Assembly: GCA_017417585.1 (NCBI GenBank) | Contig: JAFPYX010000001.1 | Location: 1 to 49,186 of the forward strand | Direction of reading: 5' to 3' | From: Victivallales bacterium | GTDB lineage: Bacteria; Verrucomicrobiota; Lentisphaeria; Oligosphaerales; Oligosphaeraceae | Length of the DNA: 49,186 nt | Shown: piece after piece, positions 42,051 through 49,186 of the stretch | Layout: each line of letters opens with the position of its first letter | Position numbering within the stretch: the stretch's first letter is position 1 | Notes under the pieces: model-generated | Told to the model about the DNA's origin: nothing | The model's input: only the letters and a program-made list of their open reading frames with translations | The model's database searches: none | Program-made: the position numbers and the translations under genes

Positions 42051-42161
42051 TTTTACCAATTGTGGCACGGAATCCCGCATGCAGAAACTTTCATTACGGC
42101 TTAATAGATGGTATACACCAGCGTATGCCAAGCCGCGCAAAAAAACCTGCGGATTGGGATA

Positions 42162-42211
42162 GGGGGTACGGGGGAAAGGGGAGGGAACTCAGTTCCCTCG
42201 CCCTTGCCCCC
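42162..42211. other. G/C hairpin between sdpI and the minus-strand operon
   Basis: AGGGAACT (42182-42189) pairs with AGTTCCCT (42191-42198), and outer G-runs (42162 onward) face CCCTTGCCCCC. The site lies between convergent genes and could end transcripts from either side, though no T-run is present. Confidence 0.5.
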
Positions 42212-42257
42212 GAAGCGCGTAGCGCAAGGCATAGGAATTATTACGGGACAGCAGTGA

Positions 42258-42911
42258 TTATTCTTGGGCGGCCTGGGCCATGCCGATGACGCGGTAGTCG
42301 TGGTCGTGGAGGTATTTCATCCACTCGGAGAAGCATTCGGGCGGGGTATGCACCCAGGGGTGGACGATGTCCGGCACGCCGTGGAACACTATCACGGCGG
42401 GGCGAGTGTTGTCCGCATAGCTGATCGCCTTCAGGAACAACGCGTCGTCAGTGCCCTGGACGGGTGTGGAAGGCACGCGCATGGGGTCGCAATTCCGCAG
42501 ATCCCAGGCTCCTTTTTCGGTGGTGCGTGCGACGAGGAAGCCGCGCTCTCGCAATAGCGGCGCGGCATTTTCCGCGTATGGCCCGCCTGGGTAGGCGAAG
42601 ACGGGCGCCTCGGTGATGCCGCCGTTCTTGAGCCACTCGGAGAGCGAGTCCACCTCGCGGGCGTTCTCCTCGTCGGAGAGCTGCTGCATATTCGGGTGGT
42701 TCCAGGTGTGGTTGCCGATTTCGAAGCCCTGTCGCTGGAGTTCGCGCAGTTCGTCCAGCCCCATGAGATATTCGCCGTGCTGGGCGCGCCATTCGTCGGT
42801 GAATCGGCAGACGAAGAAGGTCGCGCCGAAGCCGTAGCGCTTGAGCACTGGCGCGACATTGGTGAGCTGTGAGGTCACCGCGTCATCGAATGTGAGAACG
42901 ATGGTTTTCAT
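42258..42911 (-). CDS. Polysaccharide deacetylase (NodB domain, CE4-like)
   Basis: A 217-residue NodB-fold protein. Motif 1 is LTFDDAVT (metal-binding Asp), motif 2 is GNHTWNHPNM (H-x3-H metal ligands), motif 3 is FAYPGGPYAENA. A later VIVFHGVPD gives the final His motif. The family removes N- or O-acetyl groups from sugars. There is no signal peptide, so it may act on intracellular oligosaccharides. It is the last gene of a minus-strand operon and starts one base after the isomerase stop. Confidence 0.85.
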   Translation of the reverse strand: MKTIVLTFDDAVTSQLTNVAPVLKRYGFGATFFVCRFTDEWRAQHGEYLMGLDELRELQRQGFEIGNHTWNHPNMQQLSDEENAREVDSLSEWLKNGGITEAPVFAYPGGPYAENAAPLLRERGFLVARTTEKGAWDLRNCDPMRVPSTPVQGTDDALFLKAISYADNTRPAVIVFHGVPDIVHPWVHTPPECFSEWMKYLHDHDYRVIGMAQAAQE

Positions 42912-42912
42912 T

Positions 42913-43779
42913 TCAGGCGTTGGCCACCAGTTCGGCGACTTTTTCGAATTTTTCGTGGCAGTCCGTCAGGAACGCCCGAAAGGTCTCGGGCTGGTCCTCG
43001 GCGATTTTGAATGGCGTGTTGTAGTCCACCACCTCGAATTGCAGTGGCTTGCCGTCTAGCAAGGGTGCCTTGGCGAGGAGTTTGGCGAGGCGTGGCCAGT
43101 CCACCGTGCCGTAGAAGGGCGTCTGGTGCTGGTCGCTGGAACCGTCGTTGTCATGCAGATGGACGGCGCAGAGGCGGTCGAGATTCTTCTCCAGCTTGGC
43201 TAGGGAGTGCTCCTTGCTGATATGGCCATGCCCTGAATCGTAGGTCAGACCGACAAAATCCGCAGGGTAACGTGCGAAGAAGCGCTCCAGGCATTTCCAC
43301 GTCCCTGTGGGATAGTTCTCCAGGGCGATGCGAACGCCGTGACGCTGGAAAAGTGGCGCCAGCTCGTCAAGGGAACGACAACACTGCTCGAATTGTTTTT
43401 CGGTCATGGTGAGCTCCTCGGCGGACATCTGAGTTTCGATTTCCGGTGCATGCATGATGATGCAGCCTTCGCCACATAGCCGCAGGAGCATCTCCAGGCG
43501 GTTGGCCACCAGTTGCACGCCAGCTTGGCGTTCGTACTCCTCAACGGAATACCAGCACTTCTCCTGACCAGCGGAGCCATGGATGTCCAGCAGGGTGAGG
43601 TGGTATTCCTTCAGCCAGGAGTCGATGGCATCCCATTCCGCGGTGTCGTAGAGAAAATCCGTGCACCACTGGTGGCACCAATGCAGGTGCGTGAAGCCCG
43701 CCTCGGCGGCATACTGTAGGCGAGTCTGCGGACAGCCCCGATCGCCATGATAGTCGGTGGTGATGGAAAGAGGAAACAT
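42913..43779 (-). CDS. Sugar phosphate isomerase/epimerase-like TIM-barrel protein
   Basis: A 288-residue protein of the AP-endonuclease-2-like TIM-barrel family. It opens FPLSITTDYHGDRG. Metal-ligand blocks are IIMHAPEIE, VRIALENYPTG (Glu), VGLTYDSGHGH (Asp and His), AVHLHDNDG and QFEVVDYN. These match sugar isomerases/epimerases that need divalent metal. The exact sugar is unknown. No signal peptide is present. Its position between an acetyltransferase and a deacetylase, downstream of GH130, suggests intracellular conversion of imported sugars. Confidence 0.83.
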   Translation of the reverse strand: MFPLSITTDYHGDRGCPQTRLQYAAEAGFTHLHWCHQWCTDFLYDTAEWDAIDSWLKEYHLTLLDIHGSAGQEKCWYSVEEYERQAGVQLVANRLEMLLRLCGEGCIIMHAPEIETQMSAEELTMTEKQFEQCCRSLDELAPLFQRHGVRIALENYPTGTWKCLERFFARYPADFVGLTYDSGHGHISKEHSLAKLEKNLDRLCAVHLHDNDGSSDQHQTPFYGTVDWPRLAKLLAKAPLLDGKPLQFEVVDYNTPFKIAEDQPETFRAFLTDCHEKFEKVAELVANA

Positions 43780-43782
43780 TAC

Positions 43783-43837
43783 AAAAGTTTAAAGTTTAAA
43801 ATTTAAAGTTTAAAGTCAGGACTCAGGACTCAGGACC
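43783..43837. repeat. AAAGTTT and CAGGACT short tandem repeats
   Basis: Four AAAGTTT-like units (43784-43814) are followed by three CAGGACT units (43816-43837). The block fills the spacer between the acetyltransferase and isomerase genes. A related TTAAAGTTTAAAG plus TCTGGACTC run occurs at 45728. Confidence 0.8.
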
Positions 43838-43852
43838 CGCCAAAAAGAGGGG

Positions 43853-44497
43853 TTATTCGTTGGGCATGACCTTGTTTCTTCCGAGGATCTCAGGGTAGTT
43901 CGCCATGCTGTCCGCCGCGGTGAGGGTGCGCTGCACGCGGCAGGGCACGCCGACGGCCACGGAATTCGCGGGGATGTCGTGCGTGACCACGCTGCCCGCG
44001 CCGATCACGCAGTTGTCGCCGATGGTCACGCCTGGGCAAATCACGACATTGGCGCCGAACCAGCAGTCGTTGCCGATGGTGACGGGCTTGGCGTAGCAGA
44101 GGTGCTTGCGTTCGCCATTTTCGTTGAGCATCCAGCGCCGTTCGTCCGGCAGGAGCGGGTGGCATGGTGTGACGATGGTGACGTTGGGGCCGAAGTTGTT
44201 GTCGTTGCCGATGGTCACGGGTGCGTCGTCCTGCACGGTGAAGTTGTAGTTGATGAAATTGCGCAGGCCGATGCGAGTGTGCTTTCCGTAGTGGAAAAAG
44301 ACGGGCCCCTGCATGAAGGAGCCCTCTCCGAACTCAGCGAGAATCTCGTGAGCCAGGCGGGCGCGCAGTTCGGTCTCGCTTTCGCTGGTTCGGCTGTATT
44401 GAGCGCTGAGGTCGTGGGAGCGCAGCTTCATCGCCTTGAGCAACGGGTCGCCGGGGCAGAACAACTCGCCCTTCAGGATTTTCGATTCTTCGGACAT
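43853..44497 (-). CDS. Hexapeptide-repeat acetyltransferase (maltose/galactoside O-acetyltransferase type)
   Basis: A 214-residue left-handed beta-helix acyltransferase. MSEESKILKGELFCPGDPLL matches the N-terminal Mac domain. Hexapeptide repeats fill the rest: FHYGKHTRIGLRNFINYNF, VTIGNDNNFGPNVTI, the catalytic-type His in TPCHPLLPDERR, and KPVTIGNDCWFGANVVICPG, ending VTHDIPANSVAVGVPCRV. It moves acetyl from acetyl-CoA to a sugar hydroxyl. The start is ATG 44497; the longer frame upstream is only CTAG repeat translated as Arg/Ser. It is the second gene of the minus-strand operon. Confidence 0.88.
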   Translation of the reverse strand: MSEESKILKGELFCPGDPLLKAMKLRSHDLSAQYSRTSESETELRARLAHEILAEFGEGSFMQGPVFFHYGKHTRIGLRNFINYNFTVQDDAPVTIGNDNNFGPNVTIVTPCHPLLPDERRWMLNENGERKHLCYAKPVTIGNDCWFGANVVICPGVTIGDNCVIGAGSVVTHDIPANSVAVGVPCRVQRTLTAADSMANYPEILGRNKVMPNE

Positions 44498-44512
44498 CGT
44501 GGTAATTATTGA

Positions 44513-44604
44513 ATTAGCCGGACTAGCCCAGATAGATTTGCTAGAGCGGCTAGCCCGGCTAGATCTGCTAGATCTGCTAGATTGGCTAGCCAGCCTAGCC
44601 AAGC
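44513..44604. repeat. CTAG-rich degenerate tandem repeat
   Basis: Ten CTAG tetramers occur in about 90 bases, in GCTAGATCT, GGCTAGCC and CGGACTAGCC units. It spans the gap between the GH130 gene and the acetyltransferase gene. Many units are self-complementary, so the RNA can form alternative small hairpins. Confidence 0.8.
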
Positions 44605-44605
44605 C

Positions 44606-45685
44606 CTACCGGTTTCCTTCCCACTTTTCGTAGCGGAAATGCACGGTGGCGATGTCGGCCATTCGCGTGGCGGGGGACATCACGCCCCAGAGTTCCTTCA
44701 GGGTGGTGAAGGCCAGGCAGGTGTTGCTGTCGCCCGCGCCGTAGTAGATGCGCAGGGTGTTCTGGTCGTCTTCCAGTACGGCACCGCAGGGGAAGATGGT
44801 GTTCTCCACCCAGCAGTTGGCCTGTGGGCCGGTCTCGTAAGGCGCCTCGGCGACCAGCAGCGGCTGTTTGGTGATGGCGATGAGCTTCGTTGGGTCCTCC
44901 GGCGAGAAGAGCGCGGCGCCGACGGTGTAGCGCTTGCTCCAGTCGTCGGTGGCCATGCACTTCACATGGCGGTCGGGATCCTGGTCCACCGCATGGAAGA
45001 TGAGGAGCCAGCCGCGGTCGGTCTTGATGGGCGGTGCGCCGGCACCGATCTTCGTGTTGGCCCACGGGACGTCCTCGCAGCCCAGGAAGAGCTCCTGGTC
45101 GCCCCAGTAGCGCAGGTCGGGCGAGAAGGCGTACCAGATGTGGAAGGGATCATGCCACTGGTTGGAGGGGCGCTCCAGCCGCATGTACATCCCGTTCACC
45201 TTCTCCGGGAAGAGGACCATGTTGCGCTGCTGCGGGATGCCGATGCAAACCGCGTCGAAGTCCACGCCTTCGCCGCGCCAGCGGGCGATGCCGGGGCGCT
45301 CGGAGTGCTGGTTCTCGAAGCAGAAGGTGAGATAGAGCTGGTCCTCCAGCACGGTCAGGCGCGAGTCCACCAGCCACGGCAGCACTACGCCCTTGTAGTG
45401 GACGCGAATCCATTTTGGCTGCATCTCGAAGTGGATGCCGTCGTCGCTCACGCCGAAGCCGGTGCCCATGTCGATCGCCGGGCGTTCGCGGCCATTGAAG
45501 AGGTCCACGCGCGGCGCGATGAAGTATTTGCCCTGGAAGCGGGTTACGCCTGCATTGAAGACGTATGACGCGGGGTAGGGCACGTCCTTTGCGGTGAGGA
45601 TGGGATTGCCCTCGTAGCGGCGGATGATCGGGCTGGAGTGCAGTTCACCGACGTGCTGCGGGAGATCTTTGAAGGGATTGCGCAT
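44606..45685 (-). CDS. Glycoside hydrolase family 130 (mannoside phosphorylase-type)
   Basis: A 359-residue five-bladed beta-propeller enzyme. Typical GH130 features are GNPILTAKDVPYPASYVFNAG, FIAPRVDLFNGRE, VDSRLTVLEDQLYLTF with the general-acid Asp region, IGAGAPPIKTDRGWLLIFH and YYGAGDSNTCLAF. Family members phosphorolyse or hydrolyse beta-linked mannosides; the exact linkage is not readable. No signal peptide is present, so it acts in the cytoplasm on imported oligosaccharides, giving mannose-1-phosphate if it is a phosphorylase. It leads the operon GH130-acetyltransferase-isomerase-deacetylase. Confidence 0.9.
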   Translation of the reverse strand: MRNPFKDLPQHVGELHSSPIIRRYEGNPILTAKDVPYPASYVFNAGVTRFQGKYFIAPRVDLFNGRERPAIDMGTGFGVSDDGIHFEMQPKWIRVHYKGVVLPWLVDSRLTVLEDQLYLTFCFENQHSERPGIARWRGEGVDFDAVCIGIPQQRNMVLFPEKVNGMYMRLERPSNQWHDPFHIWYAFSPDLRYWGDQELFLGCEDVPWANTKIGAGAPPIKTDRGWLLIFHAVDQDPDRHVKCMATDDWSKRYTVGAALFSPEDPTKLIAITKQPLLVAEAPYETGPQANCWVENTIFPCGAVLEDDQNTLRIYYGAGDSNTCLAFTTLKELWGVMSPATRMADIATVHFRYEKWEGNR

Positions 45686-45689
45686 ATTC

Positions 45690-45786
45690 AGGTTAAAGGT
45701 GAGAGGTGAGAGGTGAAAGGTGAAAGCTTAAAGTTTAAAGTCTGGACTCTGGTCTCTGGATCTGCCAGAGAGGTAAGAGGTGGGGG
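45690..45786. repeat. Mixed degenerate short repeats (GGTGAGA, AAAGTTT, TCTGGACTC)
   Basis: AGGTTAAAGG, then GTGAGAGGTGAGAGG and GTGAAAGGTGAAAG, then TTAAAGTTTAAAG and TCTGGACTCTGG run in series. The motifs echo those at 30094 and 43783. The remaining 130 bases to the next gene show an A/T-rich leader and no firm promoter. Confidence 0.75.
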
Positions 45787-45918
45787 AGGGCCGCGCGACT
45801 GCGTAAAGGGCAAGTTGATTTAATATAGAGCAAAAAAGGGCGGCGAAATCTGCCGCAGGGGTTATTTTATGGCATTGATTCTGTTTTACAAGCCACCATT
45901 GTCAACGGGGAAATCATC

Positions 45919-47940
45919 ATGAAACGAGCATTTCTGTCCATTGTTGTGCTGTTCTGTCTGATGTTGTCGGTTTCTGTCTTGTCGGCTGAGTCGTTGCTTA
46001 CAAATGGCGACTTCGAGGACGGCGAGTCCGGCTGGCGGATGCCCGCCGAAGGGGCGGAGATTGATTCCCACGGCGGTTACAACGGCAACAGCGGTCTGCA
46101 TGTCTGGCGCGATGATCCGGAGAAGTATTCGTTTCCCATTCAGCGTGTTAAGCTGGAGGTCGGCCGCCTCTACCAGCTGGGGCTGTGGACGAAAGGCGAG
46201 GGCTGCGACCGCGCAACCGCCTCGTATGGCGTGGAATACTATAGCGCGGATAAAAAATGGCTGGGCGGGGCATACAACATCGGTCCGCAGCAGCCGTCGT
46301 TTGACTGGACCTACCGCGAGGTCACGGCGTGCCCGCCTGTCGGCACGGACTTCTGCCAGGTGGTGCTCTACTTGGAGAAGGGCGGCACCGGCCATGTGTG
46401 GTTCGACAATGTGACCCTGGAACCCACCGACCGCAATCCCGACATCTTTCTGGTGCAGCCAATTCAAGGATTGATGAAGGCCACGGGCGAAACCGCCCGC
46501 GTGCACCTGGCGAAGTTGGGCAGTGACCGTCCGGACTACTTTGACGGCTGGAACGTGCGCCTGACCACAATTTCCGCTGATGGCGAAACGGTTCAGACGC
46601 AGTCGATTGCAAGTCGGACGCTCGAATTCGCGCTGGGCGAGCTGCCCGTCGGTTCCGTCACACTGAACGTCGAGCTGCTGAATCCCGATGGCGAGGTCGC
46701 CAATGCGGTGAAGCATTCCTTCCAGGTGGTGGATGAAACGCAGGTTCGTCCCCAAGGTGCCTGTGTGATTGACGGGCGTGGTCGCGCCATCGTGGACGGC
46801 AAACCCTTCCTCCCCATCGGGCTTTACCTCTCCGACCTGCGGAATCCCGACGACCTGGCGCGGCTCATGGACAGTCCCTTCAACTGCTTCATGCCCTACC
46901 ACTCCATCGGACTGGCCGTTCCCGGCCAGCAGAAGCCGCCATACACCTTTGAGAAAATCCGCGCCCTGCTGGATGTGGTGCACCGCAATGACAAGAAAAT
47001 CATCTTCAGCATCAAGGACTTCTTCCCCACCCCGAAATTCCAGCCCACCGTGGAAAGCACCCGCAAGAATATGGACCAGCCGTTCGGGGAGGTTGACGAG
47101 CTGGTCACCCGTGTCGTCACCGAACTTCGCGACCACCCCGGCTTGCTGGCTTGGTATGTGAACGACGAAATCAGCCTGTCGCATGTGCAGATGGTCAATG
47201 ACCGCCGCGACCTGGTCAACGGGCTGGACCCCTGGCATCCTACCTGGGGGGTGCTCTGCGACTACAACGAGGCGCCCTTCTTCGCCTCGGCCTCCGATGT
47301 CTTTGGAGTGGACCCCTACCCGCTGGGGAAGAAAACGGATCCGCGTACGCAGAAGAAGGTCGTCACCGCGATGGAGGCCTTCGAGGCCTCAGGACTGGCC
47401 GCCTGCTGGGTCGTGCCGCAGCTCTTCAACTGGGGCACCTACCAGGCGCGGCGGAAGCCCGAGACCTACCCCGAATACGTCGAACCCAGCGAGGAGGAGA
47501 TGCGCACGATGACGCTCCTGATGGCGATCCGCGGCGCGAAGGGCTTCATCTACTACTCCTACTTCGACCTCCATCGTCCCACCGATCCCAGTTCCTTCAA
47601 GACGCCCGTCGAAGCCCCCGAGAACTTCGACAAGCGCTGGAACGACATCGTGCGGGTCGCCAAGCTCCTCCAAGACCTCGCGCCCTTCCTGCTCTCCGAC
47701 CAGGACTCCCAGGCGGTCCCCTGCGAAGTGCTGAAGGGACAAGCAGAAATCCGGACATTTATGGACAATTCTGGACAAGTCCGCATTCTTGTGGCATCCA
47801 TCGGTCCCGGACCGGTGAAAGTCCGCTTCCAGACCGAGGTGTCCGGCCTGCGCTCCTTCTACGGCCGATGCGCCAGGCAGGCAGACGGCTCGTGGCTCTT
47901 CGAGGGCAAGGACCTTGCTAGCGACGTGCTGGGGAACTAG
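45919..47940 (+). CDS. Secreted CBM plus TIM-barrel glycosidase
   Basis: A 673-residue secreted protein. The signal peptide ends VLSA (about residue 23). A carbohydrate-binding jelly roll follows (about 25-170; SLLTNGDFEDGESGW, GHVWFDNVTLEP), then an immunoglobulin-like domain (about 178-275) and a TIM barrel (about 285-600). In the barrel GKPFLPIGLYLSD opens strand 1, WYVNDEI at about 410-416 has the candidate acid/base Glu, FGVDPYPLG follows, and GAKGFIYYSYFDL lies near the last strands. The layout recalls GH2/GH5-like PVC enzymes, but the family and substrate are not assignable by eye. GGGGAAA before ATG 45919 may be the ribosome site. It is followed by two pseudopilin genes. Confidence 0.75.
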   Translation: MKRAFLSIVVLFCLMLSVSVLSAESLLTNGDFEDGESGWRMPAEGAEIDSHGGYNGNSGLHVWRDDPEKYSFPIQRVKLEVGRLYQLGLWTKGEGCDRATASYGVEYYSADKKWLGGAYNIGPQQPSFDWTYREVTACPPVGTDFCQVVLYLEKGGTGHVWFDNVTLEPTDRNPDIFLVQPIQGLMKATGETARVHLAKLGSDRPDYFDGWNVRLTTISADGETVQTQSIASRTLEFALGELPVGSVTLNVELLNPDGEVANAVKHSFQVVDETQVRPQGACVIDGRGRAIVDGKPFLPIGLYLSDLRNPDDLARLMDSPFNCFMPYHSIGLAVPGQQKPPYTFEKIRALLDVVHRNDKKIIFSIKDFFPTPKFQPTVESTRKNMDQPFGEVDELVTRVVTELRDHPGLLAWYVNDEISLSHVQMVNDRRDLVNGLDPWHPTWGVLCDYNEAPFFASASDVFGVDPYPLGKKTDPRTQKKVVTAMEAFEASGLAACWVVPQLFNWGTYQARRKPETYPEYVEPSEEEMRTMTLLMAIRGAKGFIYYSYFDLHRPTDPSSFKTPVEAPENFDKRWNDIVRVAKLLQDLAPFLLSDQDSQAVPCEVLKGQAEIRTFMDNSGQVRILVASIGPGPVKVRFQTEVSGLRSFYGRCARQADGSWLFEGKDLASDVLGN

Positions 47941-47984
47941 CGGTTCCAGGTCGGCCAGGTCGGCGGGATCGGCCAGGCCGGGCG
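47941..47984. repeat. GGTCGGCCAG short repeat after the glycosidase gene
   Basis: CCAGGTCGG, CCAGGTCGG, GGATCGG and CCAGGCCGG stand in series right after the stop codon. It is similar in scale to the CTAG arrays but uses a different motif. Confidence 0.7.
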
Positions 47985-48049
47985 AAGACCCGTTGTTGAA
48001 GTATTCTTCTTGGCGGAAAACCGTTTCCCCGTTCCCAACTGCAATAATG

Positions 48050-48078
48050 TTGTGTTTTTAACTTTTTTTTTCTATAAT
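48050..48078 (+). promoter_or_regulatory. Sigma-70-type promoter of the pseudopilin pair
   Basis: TTGTGT (48050-48055) and a perfect TATAAT (48073-48078) are separated by 17 bases, the spacer being a T-rich run. The first start codon lies 50 bases downstream. Confidence 0.75.
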
Positions 48079-48128
48079 TATACAAGTTAATTCTAATTTA
48101 GTCCAATATCTTCAAGCTCCTCATAAAC

Positions 48129-48992
48129 ATGAAAAAGTTCTTCACCTTGATTGAACTCCTGGTGGTGATCGCGATCATCGCCATCCTGGCTTCCATGCTC
48201 CTGCCCGCCCTGTCCAAGGCCCGCGAGAAGGCCAAGACCGTCTCCTGCGTAAGCAACCTCAAGCAGATTGGCTTGCTGAATGCCATCTACGGCCAGGACT
48301 CCGACGGCTATTTCCTGAGCGCATGGATGCAGTTCCCCGAGAAGAACGGCGAACCCCGTTCCATCAACGACGGCTACTCCAAGACCCCGTGGCCGCTTTT
48401 CCTGAATCGCCTCTACGGCATTGGCGGCAAGGCATTGACCTGCTCGGCCGTCGGAGGGCGCTTCGCCCCGCTGGTAGAGATGTGTTCCTGGGATGACGAC
48501 CGAGTGGCGAGCAACGTCGAGAACCGGTCGCTGATCCGCAATTTCTCCTACGGTCTGAGTTTCACCGGCTTCGGCAAGCGCCAGAAGACCATAGCTTCTT
48601 CGCCTGACAACTGGGATCTCCGTCCCTCCGGCGTGCGCGCCGAGGAACTCACTCAGTGGGGTGGGCGGCTTTCCACGCGCGTCTTCATTGCCGACTCCAC
48701 TCCGCTGGATTCCGTGGCGGACGCTTCGGAACTCAGCCAGATCGATGGCGGACACTCGTTCATGATCCAGGCCGGCAATGTCTGGCCGACCTATCGCAGG
48801 CAATACGCCTTCTTCTCTCTGCATGCGCCGCATGCCCAGAAGACGAATGTCCTCTTTGCCGATGCGCACGTGGAGACACGTTCGCTGCAGCAAGTCCATC
48901 CGGACTTTACCGGCTGGGGCATCCGCAACAACATGTGGGCGCCCTTCTGGTATGATGACAATGGCCTGCTGATGATGTGGAACAACTGGTAA
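48129..48992 (+). CDS. Type II/IV pseudopilin-like protein with H-X9-DA C-terminus
   Basis: A 287-residue pseudopilin-like protein. MKKF precedes [18 protein letters not shown] and [18 protein letters not shown]. The residue before the expected cleavage site is Phe, unlike the canonical Gly. The C-terminal region contains [13 protein letters not shown], where relatives have H-X9-DG. The central part is Cys-poor with several Trp. It follows a secreted glycosidase in the same direction and precedes a near-twin gene by 29 bases. A strong promoter lies upstream. Confidence 0.87.
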   Translation: MKKFFTLIELLVVIAIIAILASMLLPALSKAREKAKTVSCVSNLKQIGLLNAIYGQDSDGYFLSAWMQFPEKNGEPRSINDGYSKTPWPLFLNRLYGIGGKALTCSAVGGRFAPLVEMCSWDDDRVASNVENRSLIRNFSYGLSFTGFGKRQKTIASSPDNWDLRPSGVRAEELTQWGGRLSTRVFIADSTPLDSVADASELSQIDGGHSFMIQAGNVWPTYRRQYAFFSLHAPHAQKTNVLFADAHVETRSLQQVHPDFTGWGIRNNMWAPFWYDDNGLLMMWNNW

Positions 48993-49021
48993 TCACTACT
49001 TATAACTAACGAGATTCAACC

Positions 49022-49186
49022 ATGAAAAAGTCCTCCTTCACCCTTATTGAACTCCTGGTGGTGATCGCGATCATCGCGATCCTCGCCTCGATGCTCCTGC
49101 CCGCGCTCTCCAAGGCCCGCGAGAAGGCCCGTAGTGTCTCCTGCGTAAGCAACCTCAAGCAGGTCGGCCTGATGAATGCCATGTAC
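49022..49186 (+). CDS. Pseudopilin-like protein, 3' end outside the window
   Basis: The first 55 codons of a further pseudopilin gene: MKKSS then [50 protein letters not shown]. The nucleotide sequence nearly repeats the start of the preceding gene, indicating recent duplication or gene conversion. The -1 residue is Ser. The window ends inside the gene. Confidence 0.9.
   Translation, partial: MKKSSFTLIELLVVIAIIAILASMLLPALSKAREKARSVSCVSNLKQVGLMNAMY

Noticed and set aside
44498..44602. N-terminal Arg/Ser-rich extension of the acetyltransferase
   Set aside because: It is a translation of the CTAG repeat; the family N-terminus begins at the ATG at 44497.

Overview
The window is a GC-rich, gene-dense bacterial chromosome segment. 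Three pseudopilin genes carry the [21 protein letters not shown]-terminus with an H-X9-DG/DA-type C-terminus. Together with many secreted glycosidases of loosely defined families and no SusC/SusD or TonB genes, this points to the PVC group, most likely Lentisphaerota (Victivallales-like). That assignment is inference from gene content; no rRNA gene is present.

Layout. 1-6413: an intergenic repeat family (two direct copies, one inverted) flanks a DUF1573 lipoprotein gene, followed by priA, a small lipoprotein and a GAF/sigma-54 activator. 6552-6778: two minus-strand tRNA-Leu genes (UAG and CAG anticodons). 6949-13112: a DUF4091/GH123-like secreted protein, then three tandem paralogous secreted TIM-barrel glycosidases. 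13205-18314: a GT2 glycosyltransferase, a DnaQ-like exonuclease, a frameshifted Mur-ligase gene, larB and larC (nickel-pincer cofactor). 18389-19688: a small lipoprotein and an unusual helical-domain protein. 19749-24857 (minus): a large secreted CBM glycosidase and a cytoplasmic GH78 rhamnosidase. 25017-27058: a membrane-anchored alpha/beta hydrolase and a pseudopilin with clear promoter and terminator. 27377-33044: gyrB-gyrA, preceded by an alternating purine-pyrimidine tract. 33191-36048: an AT-richer island with an Eco29kI-type restriction-modification pair and an unknown secreted protein. 36325-42050: a large beta-galactosidase-like secreted protein, a pair of unknown membrane-anchored proteins, and sdpR with a frameshifted sdpI. 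42258-45685 (minus): a four-gene carbohydrate operon (GH130, acetyltransferase, TIM-barrel isomerase, polysaccharide deacetylase). 45919-49186: a secreted CBM glycosidase followed by two tandem pseudopilins, the second cut by the window end.

Functionally the accessory part is glycan degradation: secreted glycosidases act outside, while GH78, GH130, the isomerase and the deacetylase lack signal peptides and probably process imported products. Pseudopilin genes sit next to glycosidase genes at two places. Intergenic spaces repeatedly hold short degenerate tandem repeats with a different motif at each site (CTAG, GGTTAAA, AAAGTTT, CAGGACT, GCTTTTCCGTGTCCC and others). Two genes, the Mur ligase and sdpI, are each broken by an apparent one-base deletion, so sequencing or assembly error must be considered. 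All calls come from reading the sequence and translations; no database search was run.
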